Shown: piece after piece, positions 10,397 to 20,929 of the stretch
Layout of the letters: each line of letters starts with the position of its first letter
Numbering within the stretch: position 1 is the stretch's first letter
DNA from: Ichthyophis bannanicus
Lineage: Eukaryota > Chordata > Amphibia > Gymnophiona > Ichthyophiidae
Reading direction: 5' to 3'
NCBI GenBank assembly: GCA_033557465.1
Contig: CM066037.1
Coordinates: 203,917,156 to 203,981,155, forward strand
DNA: 64,000 nt
The notes under the pieces: generated by a model
What the model was told of the DNA's origin: nothing
Databases searched by the model: none
Seen by the model: the letters and a program-made list of their open reading frames with translations, nothing else
Translations under genes and position numbers: made by a program

Positions 10397-13300
10397 TCAC
10401 AATGGTGATGCAGGATTAGTGATCGAGGTCCAGGGGCGACTCTCAGGAACTGCTGCTGGTTTTACTCGACTGTGGTGGATCCAGGAGTCAATTTCTGCCA
10501 CTTTAACTGCTGTTGAGGTTGATAGCAAAATGACATATGGCCCTTTCCAATAAGGCGCCAACGGTGTCTTCTTCCACTCTTTTACCCACACCGAGGTTCC
10601 AGGCTTGAAAGGATGCAACGGCTCTGTTAGATTGATAGGCAACCGGTCTTGCACCCAGGTATGAAGACCCTGTAAAACAGAACTTAGAGCCAACAATTCT
10701 TGCCTAGTGATTACTGATCCAATTTGATTCATATCCCCTCTTATCCCCTGAATTATGGGCGGGGGCCTCCCATACAAAATCTCAAACGGGGATACTCCTG
10801 ATGGCGTGGTGGGGGCTGAACTTATTCGGAGAAGGGCCATGGGGAGAGCTTGGGGCCATTTTAGGTGGGCTTCTTGACAGAGCTTAGATAACTGGGACTT
10901 CAGGGTTCGGTTCATTCTCTCTACTTTCCCTGAACTCTGGGGTCTGTAAGCTGTGTGTAACTTCCATTGTATTTGCAGGGCATGGGCTAGCTGCTGGGTT
11001 ACTTGTGACACAAAAGAGGGCCCATTGTCGGACCCCATGGTCAAAAGTATTCCGAACCGGGGGATGATCTCATGGAGCAAGGCTTTGGTGACTTCCCTGG
11101 CCTTCTCAGTTCTAGTGGGAAAAGCTTCCACCCATCCAGAAAAGGTACAGACTAGGACTAACAAGTAGCGATATCCACTTGCTCGTGGCATTTCTGCAAA
11201 GTCTATTTGAATATTTCCCATGGGGGTAACTCCTACTGACTGAACTCTTGGGGGTGGGACAGGACCTTGTCGGGCATTGTTCTTGGCACAAGTCACACAT
11301 CTTCGGGCTACTGAGGTGGTCAGAGGTCCCAGCAATGAGATATAAAAGTATGGTTTTAGAGCGTTTGCCATTTTGGTTTTTCCATAGTGTGTGGCTTGAT
11401 GAAAGGCTTGGACAAAGGCAGGGCCTAGGGCTTCAGGAATCACGGTCATACCAGAGGGTGAGCTCCCTTCAGGCGGTGGCAACACTATCCATCCAGTTTC
11501 TGATAGTTGCCCCCTCTCATGTCGACAGTAATGCTCCATCTCTGTCTGGGTATATCTGGGTGTCCATGCACTAAGAGGTACTGGAAATATGGCTGCTTGA
11601 ATTGTTACACTAGGGGTAGTGATTTGTCCAGCAATGGCTGCTTCTCGGGCTGTGGCATTGGCAAATCTATTTCCTCGGGACACTTATCCATCTCCAGTTT
11701 GATGGCCTCGACAATGCATTACAGCAACGCGTTTGGGGGCCCATACTGCTTCCAATAAAGTCAATATTTCTAGGCCATACTTGACAGACTTGCCTCCTGA
11801 GGTGATTAATCCACGCTCCTTGTACAGGGCGCCATGGGCATGTAGTGTTGTGAAAGCATATTTGGAGTCTGTATATACATTCAGGCTGATTCCTGTTCGG
11901 ATTTTGAGTGCGCGTGTGAGGGCTATCAATTCAGCCTTCTGTGCTGAGGTTCCTGGGGCCAGGGCTGACGATTCTACTACCATGTCTAGGGTCACCACTG
12001 CATAACCAGCACATCGCTGTCCTTCAATTATGAGGCTACTTCCATCCACGAAGAACGTTTTGTCTGGGTGGTCCAAAGGGATATCAGTTAAATCTGGGCA
12101 ACTTGAGTATACAATGTCCATTACTTCCAAGCAATCATGGTCAGGAGGGCCTGGACCGGCTGGCAATAGGGTAGCTGGGTTCAGAGTTTGGCTGACACTC
12201 AGTTGCAATTGAGGATTTTCACATAGCATACTTTGATATTTCAACATTCAAGCGTTGGTGAGCCAATGGTTTCCTTTGTTCCATCAGGGTTAAAACAGAA
12301 TGTGGTACGGTGACTTGGAGCTCTTGTCCTAGGGTGAGCTTGTCCGCTTCGCTCACCAAGAGGGCTGTGGCTGATACAGCTCTCAGGCAAGGTGGCCATC
12401 CTTTGGCAACAGGATCCAATTGTTTTGACAGGTAGGCTACAGGTCGCTGCCAAGACCCAAGAGGCTGGGTCAAGACTCCCAATGCATTTCCACTTGACTC
12501 ATGGACATATAGGTGAAATGGTTTCTGCACATCTGGTAGTCCCAAAGCTGGGGATGACATCAATGCTGCTTTTAGGGATTTAAATGCTTTATCTTGTTCT
12601 GGGCCCCATTCCAAGGGGGATTGTTCCACTCCCTTTGTGACTTGGTACAGGGGTTTTGCCATGCGCGCAAAATTTGGTATCCATATGCGGCAATAGCCTG
12701 CAGCTCCCAGGAAAGGCCGCACCTGCTTTCTGGTGGTGGGGGTTGGGATGCGGCATACTGCTTCCTTTCGCTCAAGTCCTAATTTCCGGGTTCCTTTGGA
12801 CAGATGGAACCCTAGGTATTTCACTTCTGTCTGACACAGTTGTGCCTTGGCTCTCGAGACCTTGTATCCAGCTTCATTCAAGAGGTGCAAAAGATCACTG
12901 GTAGCTTGCACACAATCAGTTTCGTTGTTGGTGGCTATAAGCAAATCATCTACATATTGGAGTAAGATTCTTTTTCCCGGAGTTACAGGGTAACTTGACA
13001 GATCTTGACTGAGGGCTGCACTGAAGATAGTGGGTGAATTCTTGAATCCTTGTGGTAATTGAGTCCAAATGAGTTGTCCTCGTCTTCCTGTGGTAGGGTT
13101 TTCCCATTCAAATGCAAACAGAAGCTGACTGGCAGATGCCAGGCGTATACAGAAAAAGGCATCTTTTAAGTCCAGAACAGTGAAATGAGTGGCTTCTGCT
13201 GGAATCAGTCCCAGGAGGATGTAAGGATTTGGTACTACTGGATGTATGGTTTCAACTGCACTGTTCACTCGACGTAGATCTGCACTGGGCGGTAGTCACC

Positions 13301-13996
13301 CGTCCCAGGCTTCTTGATTGGGAGAAGGGGGGTGTTCCAGGGTGATTGGCATTCTCTAAGGAGTCCATACTGCAGTAGTTTCTTCAGGTGATGATGAATA
13401 CCTTCAGTTGCTGGTCGTGAGAGGGGATACTGACGCACATGCATTGGTTCTGCTCCTGGCTTAAGGGTGACAAGCACAGGAGCTATATTCTTTGCTAGGC
13501 CAGGTGGATTATTCTCCGCCCATACTCCAGGCGGGGCTGCAATGTTGGTAGGTGTACAGGAGCTTGCTGCTGTGGATATAGGTAAATAGAACCGCCATTC
13601 TTCTTCTTGGGGGACAGTTAACACCATCAGGCCGGCAGGTTTTGAGTTTATAGTCATTTCCATTTTTCCCCCTTCAACGAAGGATATCTGTGCTTGAAAC
13701 TTTGCAAGCATGTCTCAGCCCAAAAGGGGAACTGGGCATTCAGGCATATACAGGAACTGGTGTGTTATCTTCTGTCCCCCTAGTTCACAGGCGCGGTTCT
13801 GCAGAAAAGGTCTTGTGGTTCTTGTTCCTGTAGCTCCCACGATTGTAACAGATCGAGAGGACACAGGGGCCACAGGCTTGGCTACTACTGAATGCTCGGC
13901 CCCGGTGTCCACCATAAAGTCCATATGCTGGTCTCCAATCTTTAAATTGACCATAGGCTCCTGGAGACCTAGGACGAACTTGGAGCCCGGTCTGGC
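10397..13996 (-). pseudogene. pol: ERV pro-pol (protease, RT, RNase H, integrase), broken
   Basis: It follows gag in the frame that ends with the UAG at 13997-13999. Protease has VDTGAEHSVV (13910-13880). RT has LPQGFKNSP and YVDD. RNase H has FFVDGSS, AELIAL and YTDSKYA. Integrase (10397-11683) has a zinc region (CVTCAKNN) and the DDE residues in IDFAEM, SDNGPSF and GKVERMN. Breaks: TGA at 13715-13717, a frame change near 13266, another near 12240, and TAA at 11684-11686. No functional polyprotein can be made. Pol ends 85 bases before the env frame opens, whereas in many gammaretroviruses the two overlap. Confidence 0.92.
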
Positions 13997-13999
13997 CTA
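13997..13999 (-). promoter_or_regulatory. Amber codon at the gag-pol junction (probable readthrough site)
   Basis: Gag ends …MDED-UAG, and protease continues in the same frame without a new start. This is the gammaretroviral arrangement, in which about one ribosome in twenty reads through the UAG. The stop is followed by a G, as in known readthrough sites. No pseudoknot was modelled. Confidence 0.75.
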
Positions 14000-15590
14000 G
14001 TCCTCATCCATAAAATGGTCCTCGGAGGTTGCCACTCCCTCTATGGCAGCCTCTTGCTGAAATTGTGCGCGCTGGATCCCCCCTCGTTGCTGGAATCGCC
14101 CCCCCCGCTCTCCTAGCGCTCCCGCCTCCCCTCCAGGGGGTGGAGCTAATGTTCGGGCACTCGTTCTTCCAATGTCCTTCTTCTTTACAATAAGCGCACT
14201 GATTTGCACCTAAGGGGGGCCGAGCGCTCCCTCGGCCCCTTCCCCATCCTCTGGCTCTTCTATTAGGATATCCTCCTCCGCGTCCTTCAACTAGTGCTGC
14301 AGCGAGCAGATCCGCTTTCTTCTTCATCTTTCTTTCACTTTCCCTTTTGTATTCTTGATCACGATTCACAAATACCTTTTGTGCGACTTCCATTAACTGT
14401 GCTGAGTTCATGCCCGCAAATCCTTCTAATTTCTGCAGTTTTCGTTTTTTGTCTCCCTGGGACTGACTCACAAAAGCGGCATTCACCATGCGTAAATTCT
14501 CCTGAGCTGCTGGGTCATAGGGGGTGTAAAGTCTATAGGCTTCAGTTAATCGTTCATAGAAAACAGCTGGACTTTAATCTGGGCGCTGAAGAACGTCCGC
14601 TACTTTCCCAACGTTCATAGCTCTCTGCCCTCCCTTCTTTAGGCCCTGCAGTAAGGCATGGCGGAACCGGGTGAGGGCCTTCTCTCTGTCGTCACTATTT
14701 GGGTCCCACCTGGGATCTTCATTTGGGAAATCTACGGCTGCTGCCTGTCGGAGATCTAGGTTTCTCCCATCTTCAGGGTTCTCTTCCAACCATCTAGTGG
14801 TTGCTCGCACTATCCGTGCCCGCTCTTCAGTAGTAAAGAGGGTAGCCAAGAGCTGGCGACAGTCAGACCAGGTGGGCTGGTGGGTTTGCATAATACTGGA
14901 CATTTACTCTGTCAAATCTTGGGGCTTTTCAGTATAAGAGGCATAATGCGTTTTCCAGTTCAATAAATCTGTTGTGGAGAAAGGCACATAAACTAGACTG
15001 GTCGGTCCGACCACAACCTGACCCTCTTCATTTACAATAGGTAATCCTGGGACTTGCCGCAGTGGCATTTGGCGAACTGCTCTCAGGCCCGCTGCTCGGC
15101 TTCTAAGGGCATAACGCAGATTTGGGGACCCGGTGGTAATTGTGCTGCTGGCGCTTGGATGGGTGGATGGCCCTGGACTGGCATCTGACCCTCCGCTAGC
15201 AGATTCTTCAGGGGATGATGGTTCCGTTGCAGAGCTCTGCTCAGGACTAGGGCTCCGACTTCTCCTTGGGGGAGGGATCTGGTCTTCAGGTGTTGGAGGT
15301 TGGTGATCGGGTGGAAGTACCTCGGCTAGAGGTACTCTCACTACCTCTGGCTCTACTCGGGGTACTGATGGAGCTGACGGGACCGGTGGATACAGGAATG
15401 TGAGTGGATAACCCGGAATCCCGGGAGTACCTTCTGGTGGCCACACGGCGTCCAGCGCCGGCCACACCCTACTACACAGTATTCCTAAGCGGGTCGGTGT
15501 CATCTTTACCCCATAATCACCACTAAATCCCTTCTTAAAGTTCGTGATCATACAGTTCAACGGAGTTTGTACGGACTCCGCCCCTCCCAT
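13997..15590 (-). pseudogene. gag: ERV gag (matrix, capsid, nucleocapsid), broken
   Basis: The start at 15590 reads MGGAESVQTP, a Met-Gly N-terminus suitable for myristoylation. A Pro-rich p12-like region, capsid (TWSDCRQLLATLF, RWDPNSDD) and a nucleocapsid zinc knuckle CX2CX4HX4C (CAYCKEEGHWKNEC) follow. In-frame TAA stops are at 14904-14906 and 14574-14576. After the knuckle the frame must change, somewhere in 14090-14170 where there is a run of seven or more C. It then reaches the terminal MDED-UAG that leads into protease. Confidence 0.9.
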
Positions 15591-15782
15591 TATGACATAG
15601 GACGTACAAGACAGCAAACAGAAAGGGTGGGTAGGATGGCTGCGGGAAAGGGGTCCGCACAGCCCACAGAACAATGAGGGGGACAAACACCAGACGCTTC
15701 CTCCTTTTCGCGACCTGGGCGCGGTCACCCGGCCAGGAACTGCGCTACTTAGGAGTCCGCTCTCGCTCGGTCTGTATTGCAA
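15591..15782 (-). other. In-frame extension upstream of ERV gag (glyco-Gag-like leader, possible)
   Basis: The gag frame is open for 64 codons upstream of the Met-Gly start, from an ATG at 15782. The extension has a hydrophobic Cys/Leu-rich span (FCLLSCTSYVI) just before gag. Some gammaretroviruses make a membrane-bound longer Gag from an upstream start. Here the idea rests only on the open frame and hydrophobicity. Confidence 0.4.
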
Positions 15783-16281
15783 GACCTCTCAAGCATACTT
15801 CACACAACCAAACATGCTAGCATTTCCCAAATTCCAAATTCCCGGGCTAACTGACTAAACCAAAATGTACCAAACCAAAAGGGTCAGTGGCTTCGCCCCG
15901 CGCATACTCATGCAGGGTTACTAGGACCGCCCTGGAAGTTGATCAGACTCCCTTTACCTGTTACCATACCATATTAGTCTCGAGACTTTCCCAGAGCTAA
16001 CTGACTAAGAACCAGAAAAATCATTACTCACCGGATCCGGTAGCTAATGCGCTGCGCAACCAGTTCCACCTTGGGTTGAATCCTGGACTCCCCTCAGGGT
16101 TCGAGGTGTTGGCTGGCCGGACCCAGCAGGCCGCCGAGGCAGGGTGGAACCCTCCGATGCAAGGGGACCGGCGGCGCCTGGGGTCCTCTCTGCTGTCGAT
16201 CGGCCGCGGTTCCAGCTGGACCAAACCTGGAGGCAGTAATACGTGGTAGTATTCACTTGCGCACCATTCACGTACCCCACC
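15783..16281 (-). other. ERV 5' leader (packaging region, noncoding)
   Basis: This stretch lies between primer site and gag. No gene is visible. It should contain the splice donor and packaging signal, but I could not fix either with confidence. Confidence 0.6.
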
Positions 16282-16299
16282 TTCCTGGTCAGGGAACCA
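16282..16299 (-). promoter_or_regulatory. ERV primer binding site, tRNA-Glu type
   Basis: On the minus strand the 18 bases TGGTTCCCTGACCAGGAA match the complement of the 3' end of tRNA-Glu with one difference (A for G near position 14). The site starts seven bases after the LTR end, more than the usual two or three. Confidence 0.8.
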
Positions 16300-16306
16300 A
16301 GGAATA

Positions 16307-16869
16307 TGTAGTAGCGAAGTGCCTGCAACGAATAAAACCAGGAGTCTATTTACTAGGATTCAAACCAGTTTATTTGTGCACAGTCTCAGGCACTTGTCAC
16401 ATTCAAAATGGTCTGAGCATGGAGTTCAGCAAAACAACAGCATTTATATCTTTCTTCATCAGCTCTACACAGAAAAACTCCTCATTGGTCCCGGTGGCCC
16501 CACTCACCCCCATCCAATGGAGATCTCTGACCGGCCACCTGTTCTCCCCCTGCTCAGGCCTTTCTAGCCATGGCTCAGTTTCTAGACATAATACACTCTG
16601 CCTTAAATTCTGCTTGCAAGGTCACTCCGCAGCACAGAAACTGTGTGAAAACAAGATACTGAAATACATCTGCGAATAACATAACAAGCTCAATGGAAAA
16701 GTCTTGCATTCTTATCAAAGCAGTTTAAAGCAGGTTTTCTAACTTCTACTGGCGTTTTGCTCTGCTCAGCTATAATATTCTGAAGTGGGGGTTGGGGACT
16801 CAGGCCTAACATACAGGCCTCTGCTACATAACATACTTTTACAGGCTATTCTAGCCATAGCCTATCACA
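16307..16869 (-). repeat. ERV 5' LTR
   Basis: This is the direct partner of 7515-8077. The TATA-type box is the complement of 16443-16449. A 140-codon plus-strand frame across it is antisense LTR sequence, not a gene. Confidence 0.95.
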
Positions 16870-17705
16870 TTTCGGTACCGAGATCGGTACCGACATCCAC
16901 AGTACCTTTACAGTCGGTACCTTCCATGCTTCACTCATCAGGATCGCTTCCCTCATTGCTGAGTTTGGAATCGATTCCAAGCATGGACGATATGTTACCG
17001 ACTGTTGCTGGTTCTGTCCTCCAGTACCAGCGACTACTATCTAAGGATCCCATTCTGCACCATTCAGGATCTTCTATTCCTATATACTGGAATAGATCCC
17101 TTGGTGCCAATGCTAGTTCTTCATAAGATCTAGCTTATCCAGGGGGAATTCCCTCCAGGGATCTTTCTTTCCAGACTTTCCTCCTGGATATGGCAAAATC
17201 ACTTGCCATTCCTGTCCCTGGACAAGATCCTACACAAGGGAGTGCAGAATACCTCTCTGTTCCTAACGGAGCAAAGGAAAATATAATGCTTCCTTTGCAT
17301 CATTCTTTACAGGATCTCCTTCTATGAATGTGGGAATCTCCTTTAAAGGTACCCCCACTTTCCAGAGCAACTGATCTCCTATATCAGGTGCCCCCCTCTC
17401 CAGGGTTTCAAAGGACTCAACTTCCTCATCATTCCATTGTAGTGGAATCAACATTGAGGTGAGTGAAGAGTACTAAAAAGCACTCTTCTTGTCCGCCAGG
17501 TCGTGAGTCTAAGATACTAGATGCTTTTGGACGTCAAACCTTCCAGACCTCCATGCTTTCAGCAAGGATTCTCTCATATATTTTTTATATGGGTCTATCT
17601 CTTGAGGAGATCACAAAGCAATTACATCTTTTGACTCCATTTCTTCAGGAGCCCAGATGTACAGACTATTCCTCACTGGTTAGTCATATTCAGAATATCT
17701 CTAAG
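16870..17705 (+). pseudogene. A2 gag, middle part
   Basis: A2 resumes after the ERV with GGTACCGA-rich coding, then blocks shared with A3/A4 gag. Examples are SLLSLESIPSMDD (about 16950-16990), CPPGRESKILDAFGRQTFQTSML (17493-17560 region) and the LYMGLSLEEIT-like segment near 17590. Several stops interrupt it. It is cut by A3 at 17706 and continues at 26573. Confidence 0.75.
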
Positions 17706-17875
17706 ATCTCCAGGAACAAGCAGGAATGAGACTTCACATATGGGTATCGTCGGTACCGACGGAGCCTGCGCGGGAACGCTCCCCAGCATCCAGTAAGAAA
17801 GCTTTTGGGAGCATCCCACAGCGCCTGCGCGCTGCCTTCCCGCCTTTCCTAACCGCCTCTCTCCACTTCTTCTTT
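17706..17875 (+). repeat. A3 left inverted terminal repeat
   Basis: It starts ATCTCCAGGAACAAGCAGG. The palindrome CGTCGGTACCGACG is at 17749-17762. A conserved GCTTTTGGGAGCATCCCACA block and a CTGCGCGCTGCC block follow. The inverted partner is 26395-26572. A (TTC)n tract at 17988-18016 lies just downstream in the leader. Confidence 0.9.
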
Positions 17876-19581
17876 TCCGCAGAGCCAGCAGGTTGTGTTC
17901 CTGTCACTGCAGAAGAAGTTCTTTATTTTTTTCTTTATTTTTCTGTGTCGCGTCTGCCTTCGACGTCAGACTGGTACCGCCGGTCTTTTCTTTCTTCTTC
18001 TTCTTCTTCTTCTTCAATAAAACCCTTTTATTCTTTCAGCTGTGCATTTTCAGTTTGGGCCTTAGGCCTAAATATTTTCTCCTCATGGAGAAGCCCGCTT
18101 TCGGGTTCAAAAAGTGCACAAAATGTGGCGGTACTATTTCTGTCATCGACACCCATGATTGGTGTCTGAAATGTTTGGGTCCTGACCATTCCATCACGGA
18201 TTGTGTGTCCTGCACCATGATGTCTAAAAGGGGTCGGCAGAACCGAGCAGCCAAGCTCAGTACCCTGTTTCCCTCTGATGCAGCCTCGGTGGCATCGACG
18301 TCTTCCATGGCTGCTTCTTCCTCCCATGGATCTCAGGTAACCAAACATAAATCTAGCCAGTCCTCGAAGGGCAAATCTCCCTCCAAGCATCGAGATGTCT
18401 CCGGGCTTGCCCTCGAGGATTCTGCTTCAGCAAAATTACCCCGGCAGGAAGTTCCGGCTTCCAAAGCATTATCTATGGGGTCACAGGTTGACATCGATGG
18501 CACGGCCTCGACCGACACCTGTTGCCGTTTTCTGGGGTACCGGTGGCCTCCACTGGTACCGACATCCAGACACTGGTGGCGTCGATGGATCAGAAAATTC
18601 TGCCCATGCAGTGCACCCTTACGGCGTTTATGCAGGCTTCAACGCCTTCGGTACCGCAACAATCTCCGTTGCCGGTACCGACTCTGGCATCGGCACCGTT
18701 CCCGGTGCCGGTACCAATTGCATCGACATCGGCTTCGGTGTCGGCTGCAACGGTACCCTGTCCTACGATGCCCATCAGTACCGAACCGGTACCGCTTACT
18801 CCCGATGTCGATCCCACTCTGTACGCGTATCGGGCTTTACAGGAGCATCCAGACAGGCGATACTTCGATTCCTCCGAAGATTATGAGTCGGAGGCTTCTG
18901 TCGATGCACCGGTGCTTCTTCCTCAGGAGTCTGATTTTCCAAAACGAAGAATGTCTCCTCCAGAGGACTTGTCTTTTCAAGACTTCATTAGGGAAGTGGC
19001 TAGAGGCCTCTCCATCACAGTGGCCTCTGAGTCAGAGCCTAGAGCCAAGCAATTAGATATTTTGCAATATCCTAAGGCTCCTAAGGAAGCAGCTACCTTA
19101 CCTATTCATGAGATTCTCTATGATCTCATGTTGGGCATGTGGGAGACTCCTCTCACCACCTCTCCTCATTCTCGCAGGTTAGACACCATGTACGGTGTCC
19201 CTCCCTGTCCTAGTTTTCATAAGACTCAGCTTCCTCACCACTCTATTGTGGTTGAGTCTGCTATGAAGAAAATAAAGAGTGCAAAGAGACACTCATCTAA
19301 CCCTCCAGGACGTGAATGTAGGACTCTAGATGCTTTTGGCCGAAGGATTTCCCAGGCCAATATGCTTGCTGCCAGAATCAACTCCTATAGTCTCTATATG
19401 GGGATGTTTCTAACATAAGAACATAAGATATGCCATACTGGGTCAGACCAAGGTCCATCAAGCCCAGTATCCTGTTTCCAACAGTGGCCAATCTAGGTCA
19501 TACGTACCTAGCAGTTTCCCCAAAAGACACAGGTTCCACAATGCTTGTACTGGGTCAAGCATTGATATCCTGGGTCCCTTC

Positions 19582-19797
19582 TTAATAATGGTTTATGGAC
19601 TTTTCCTCCAGGAACTTGTCCAAACCTTTTTTAAACCCAGCTACACTAACAGCATTTACTACATCCTCCGGTAACAAATTCCAGAGTTTGATTACACGTT
19701 GAGTGAAAAAATATTTTCTTTTATTAGTCTTAAATAGTTTACCCTGTAGCTTCATTGCATGTCTCCTAGTCTGTCTATATTCTGATAACGTAAACAA
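19582..19797 (-). pseudogene. CR1-like RT C-terminal remnant
   Basis: Seventy-one codons with KYFFTQRVIKLWNLLPEDVV and FKKGLDKFLEE, the standard last segment of CR1/Jockey-group RT proteins. The LINE at 61628-62983 has the same block (KYFFTERVVDPWNSLPVEV). No catalytic part is present. Confidence 0.8.
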
Positions 19798-19923
19798 TCA
19801 ATTTACGTTTACACTTATTAAAAGAGGGCTGCTACACAGTACCCTGTCCTGTGCTGCTGAGGTAAGCTATATTCTGATTTGATTTAAATTATAGCTCTTT
19901 GCTGCTGCTAGACTCTAACCTAT

Positions 19924-20260
19924 TATGAAATTTAAACTACAAGCTCTCTGCTGGATTCTAAATTTAACCAGAAAGCTCTCTTCTGTGTTTTAAATTGAAA
20001 CTAAAAGTACTTTGCTGATGCTAGGCCGTGAGTGACTATGAAATTTAAACTACAAGCTCTCTGCTGGATTCTAAATTTAACCAGAAAGCTCTCTTCTGTG
20101 TTTTAAATTGAATCTAAAAGTGCTTTGCTGATGCTAGGCCCTGAGTGACTATGAAATTTAAACTACAGCTCTCTACTGGGTATGAAAGGTAACCAGAAAG
20201 TTCTCTTCTGTGTTTTAAATTTAATCTTAAACTGCTGCTACTAGGCCCTGACTGATTTAA
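19924..20260 (+). repeat. 113-bp minisatellite, about three copies
   Basis: Copies start with TATGAAATTTAAACTACA at 19924, 20037 and 20150, giving a constant 113-bp period. The first two are nearly identical and the third is diverged after about 25 bases. A partial fourth copy may precede them near 19880. It lies inside the CR1-like insertion. Confidence 0.85.
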
Positions 20261-20929
20261 CAAAAAATAGTGGGTTCACAGATTAATTAGCTTTAAAAGA
20301 AAAAAAAATTCCTTTCAAAAAAATTCCCAGAAGTATATACTCACAATTGCAGATTTCTCTCCAGAAGTAACAGCCCCCCTTTCTAGTCCTTCAAGACTCT
20401 AAAAGAAGTCACAGATCATCTGCAGACTTTAGCTCCTTTTATTTCAGAAGATAAAAGGCAGGAATTTCTCACTTGGCTCAAACATGCCCAAGATGTTTCC
20501 AAATTCTCCAACCGTTCAGCCTTTGACTCTTTTGAGTGTGTAAGCAGAGCCACAGCTATTGCCATAGGTGCACGCAGAATTGCTTGGTTACAAGCCTCTG
20601 ATTTGGAACTCTGGGTCCAAGATGAGTTGGGAAACCTTCCTTGTACAGGTGAAGACCTGTTTGGCAGGGATTGGCAAGCAAAGGCCACTCAGATGGATGC
20701 TGAGAACTCTGCTTTAGATCGACTTTCAAAGTCTACCTCTGCCCCTGTTAAGAAAAGATTGTTCAAAAAGACATCTTTTTCTAAAAAGGGAAGATATTAT
20801 CCTGCTCATGGGCAGACATCTTCTGCAGGTCGTTTTGCTGCAAAGCGTCAGCAACCAGCTAAACAGGCCAAGTCAAAGGCTGCCAGGCCTACCACAGCCC
20901 ATCAGCCTCAACCTCCTCAGGGCCTTTGA

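Larger units (their letters stand above)
7515..16869 (-). mobile_element. Gamma-type endogenous retrovirus (9.4 kb) inserted in A2 gag
   Basis: The provirus runs on the minus strand: 5' LTR 16307-16869, primer site 16282-16299, gag, pro-pol, env, polypurine tract 8078-8088, 3' LTR 7515-8077. Both LTRs are 563 bp with TG…CA ends and differ by about nine substitutions and two single-base indels, so insertion is fairly recent. The host bases ATTC (7511-7514) and TTTC (16870-16873) may be a 4-bp target duplication with one change. A gag-pol amber stop, CX6CC in the transmembrane subunit and a CXXC in the surface subunit identify it as gammaretrovirus-like. Gag and pol are disabled by several stops and shifts. 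Confidence 0.95.
19414..20402 (-). mobile_element. CR1-like LINE 3' piece with minisatellite, inserted in A3 gag
   Basis: It is flanked by TCTAA duplications (19409-19413 and 20398-20402), and gag reads correctly when the insert is removed. On the minus strand it ends with ACATAAGA-type octamer repeats (19414-19429), as CR1-family tails do. It contains the block common to many vertebrate CR1 tails (CCATACTGGGTCAGACCAAG). The far half (19860-20390) holds a 113-bp tandem repeat not found in the LINE at 61628-63050. It may therefore be a derived, non-autonomous form. Confidence 0.8.
18085..20929 (+). pseudogene. A3 gag (one frameshift, split by a CR1 insertion)
   Basis: The start at 18085 (MEKPAFGFKKCTKCGG) lies after a short leader. 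The Cys/His module is complete: CX2C, H, CX2C, H, CX2C in the first 43 residues. One base is missing near 18515 relative to A4, moving the frame. The second frame (18522-19413) carries RRYFDSSED, LSFQDFIREVARGLS and the RECRTLDAFGRR block. CR1 enters at 19414, and gag resumes at 20403 (EVTDHLQ-like) through FECVSRATAIAIGARR and ends PQPPQGL at 20929. Apart from the shift and the insertion it is well kept. Confidence 0.85.

Noticed and set aside
10953..11758. Plus-strand frames opposite ERV integrase
   Set aside because: Antisense to coding sequence, no domain.
16257..16679. A 140-codon plus-strand frame, with a near twin at 7515-7887
   Set aside because: Both are antisense to the ERV LTRs.
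19924..20260. Regular repeats considered as a CRISPR-like array
   Set aside because: The 113-bp units are contiguous with no spacers, and the DNA is vertebrate; it is a minisatellite.
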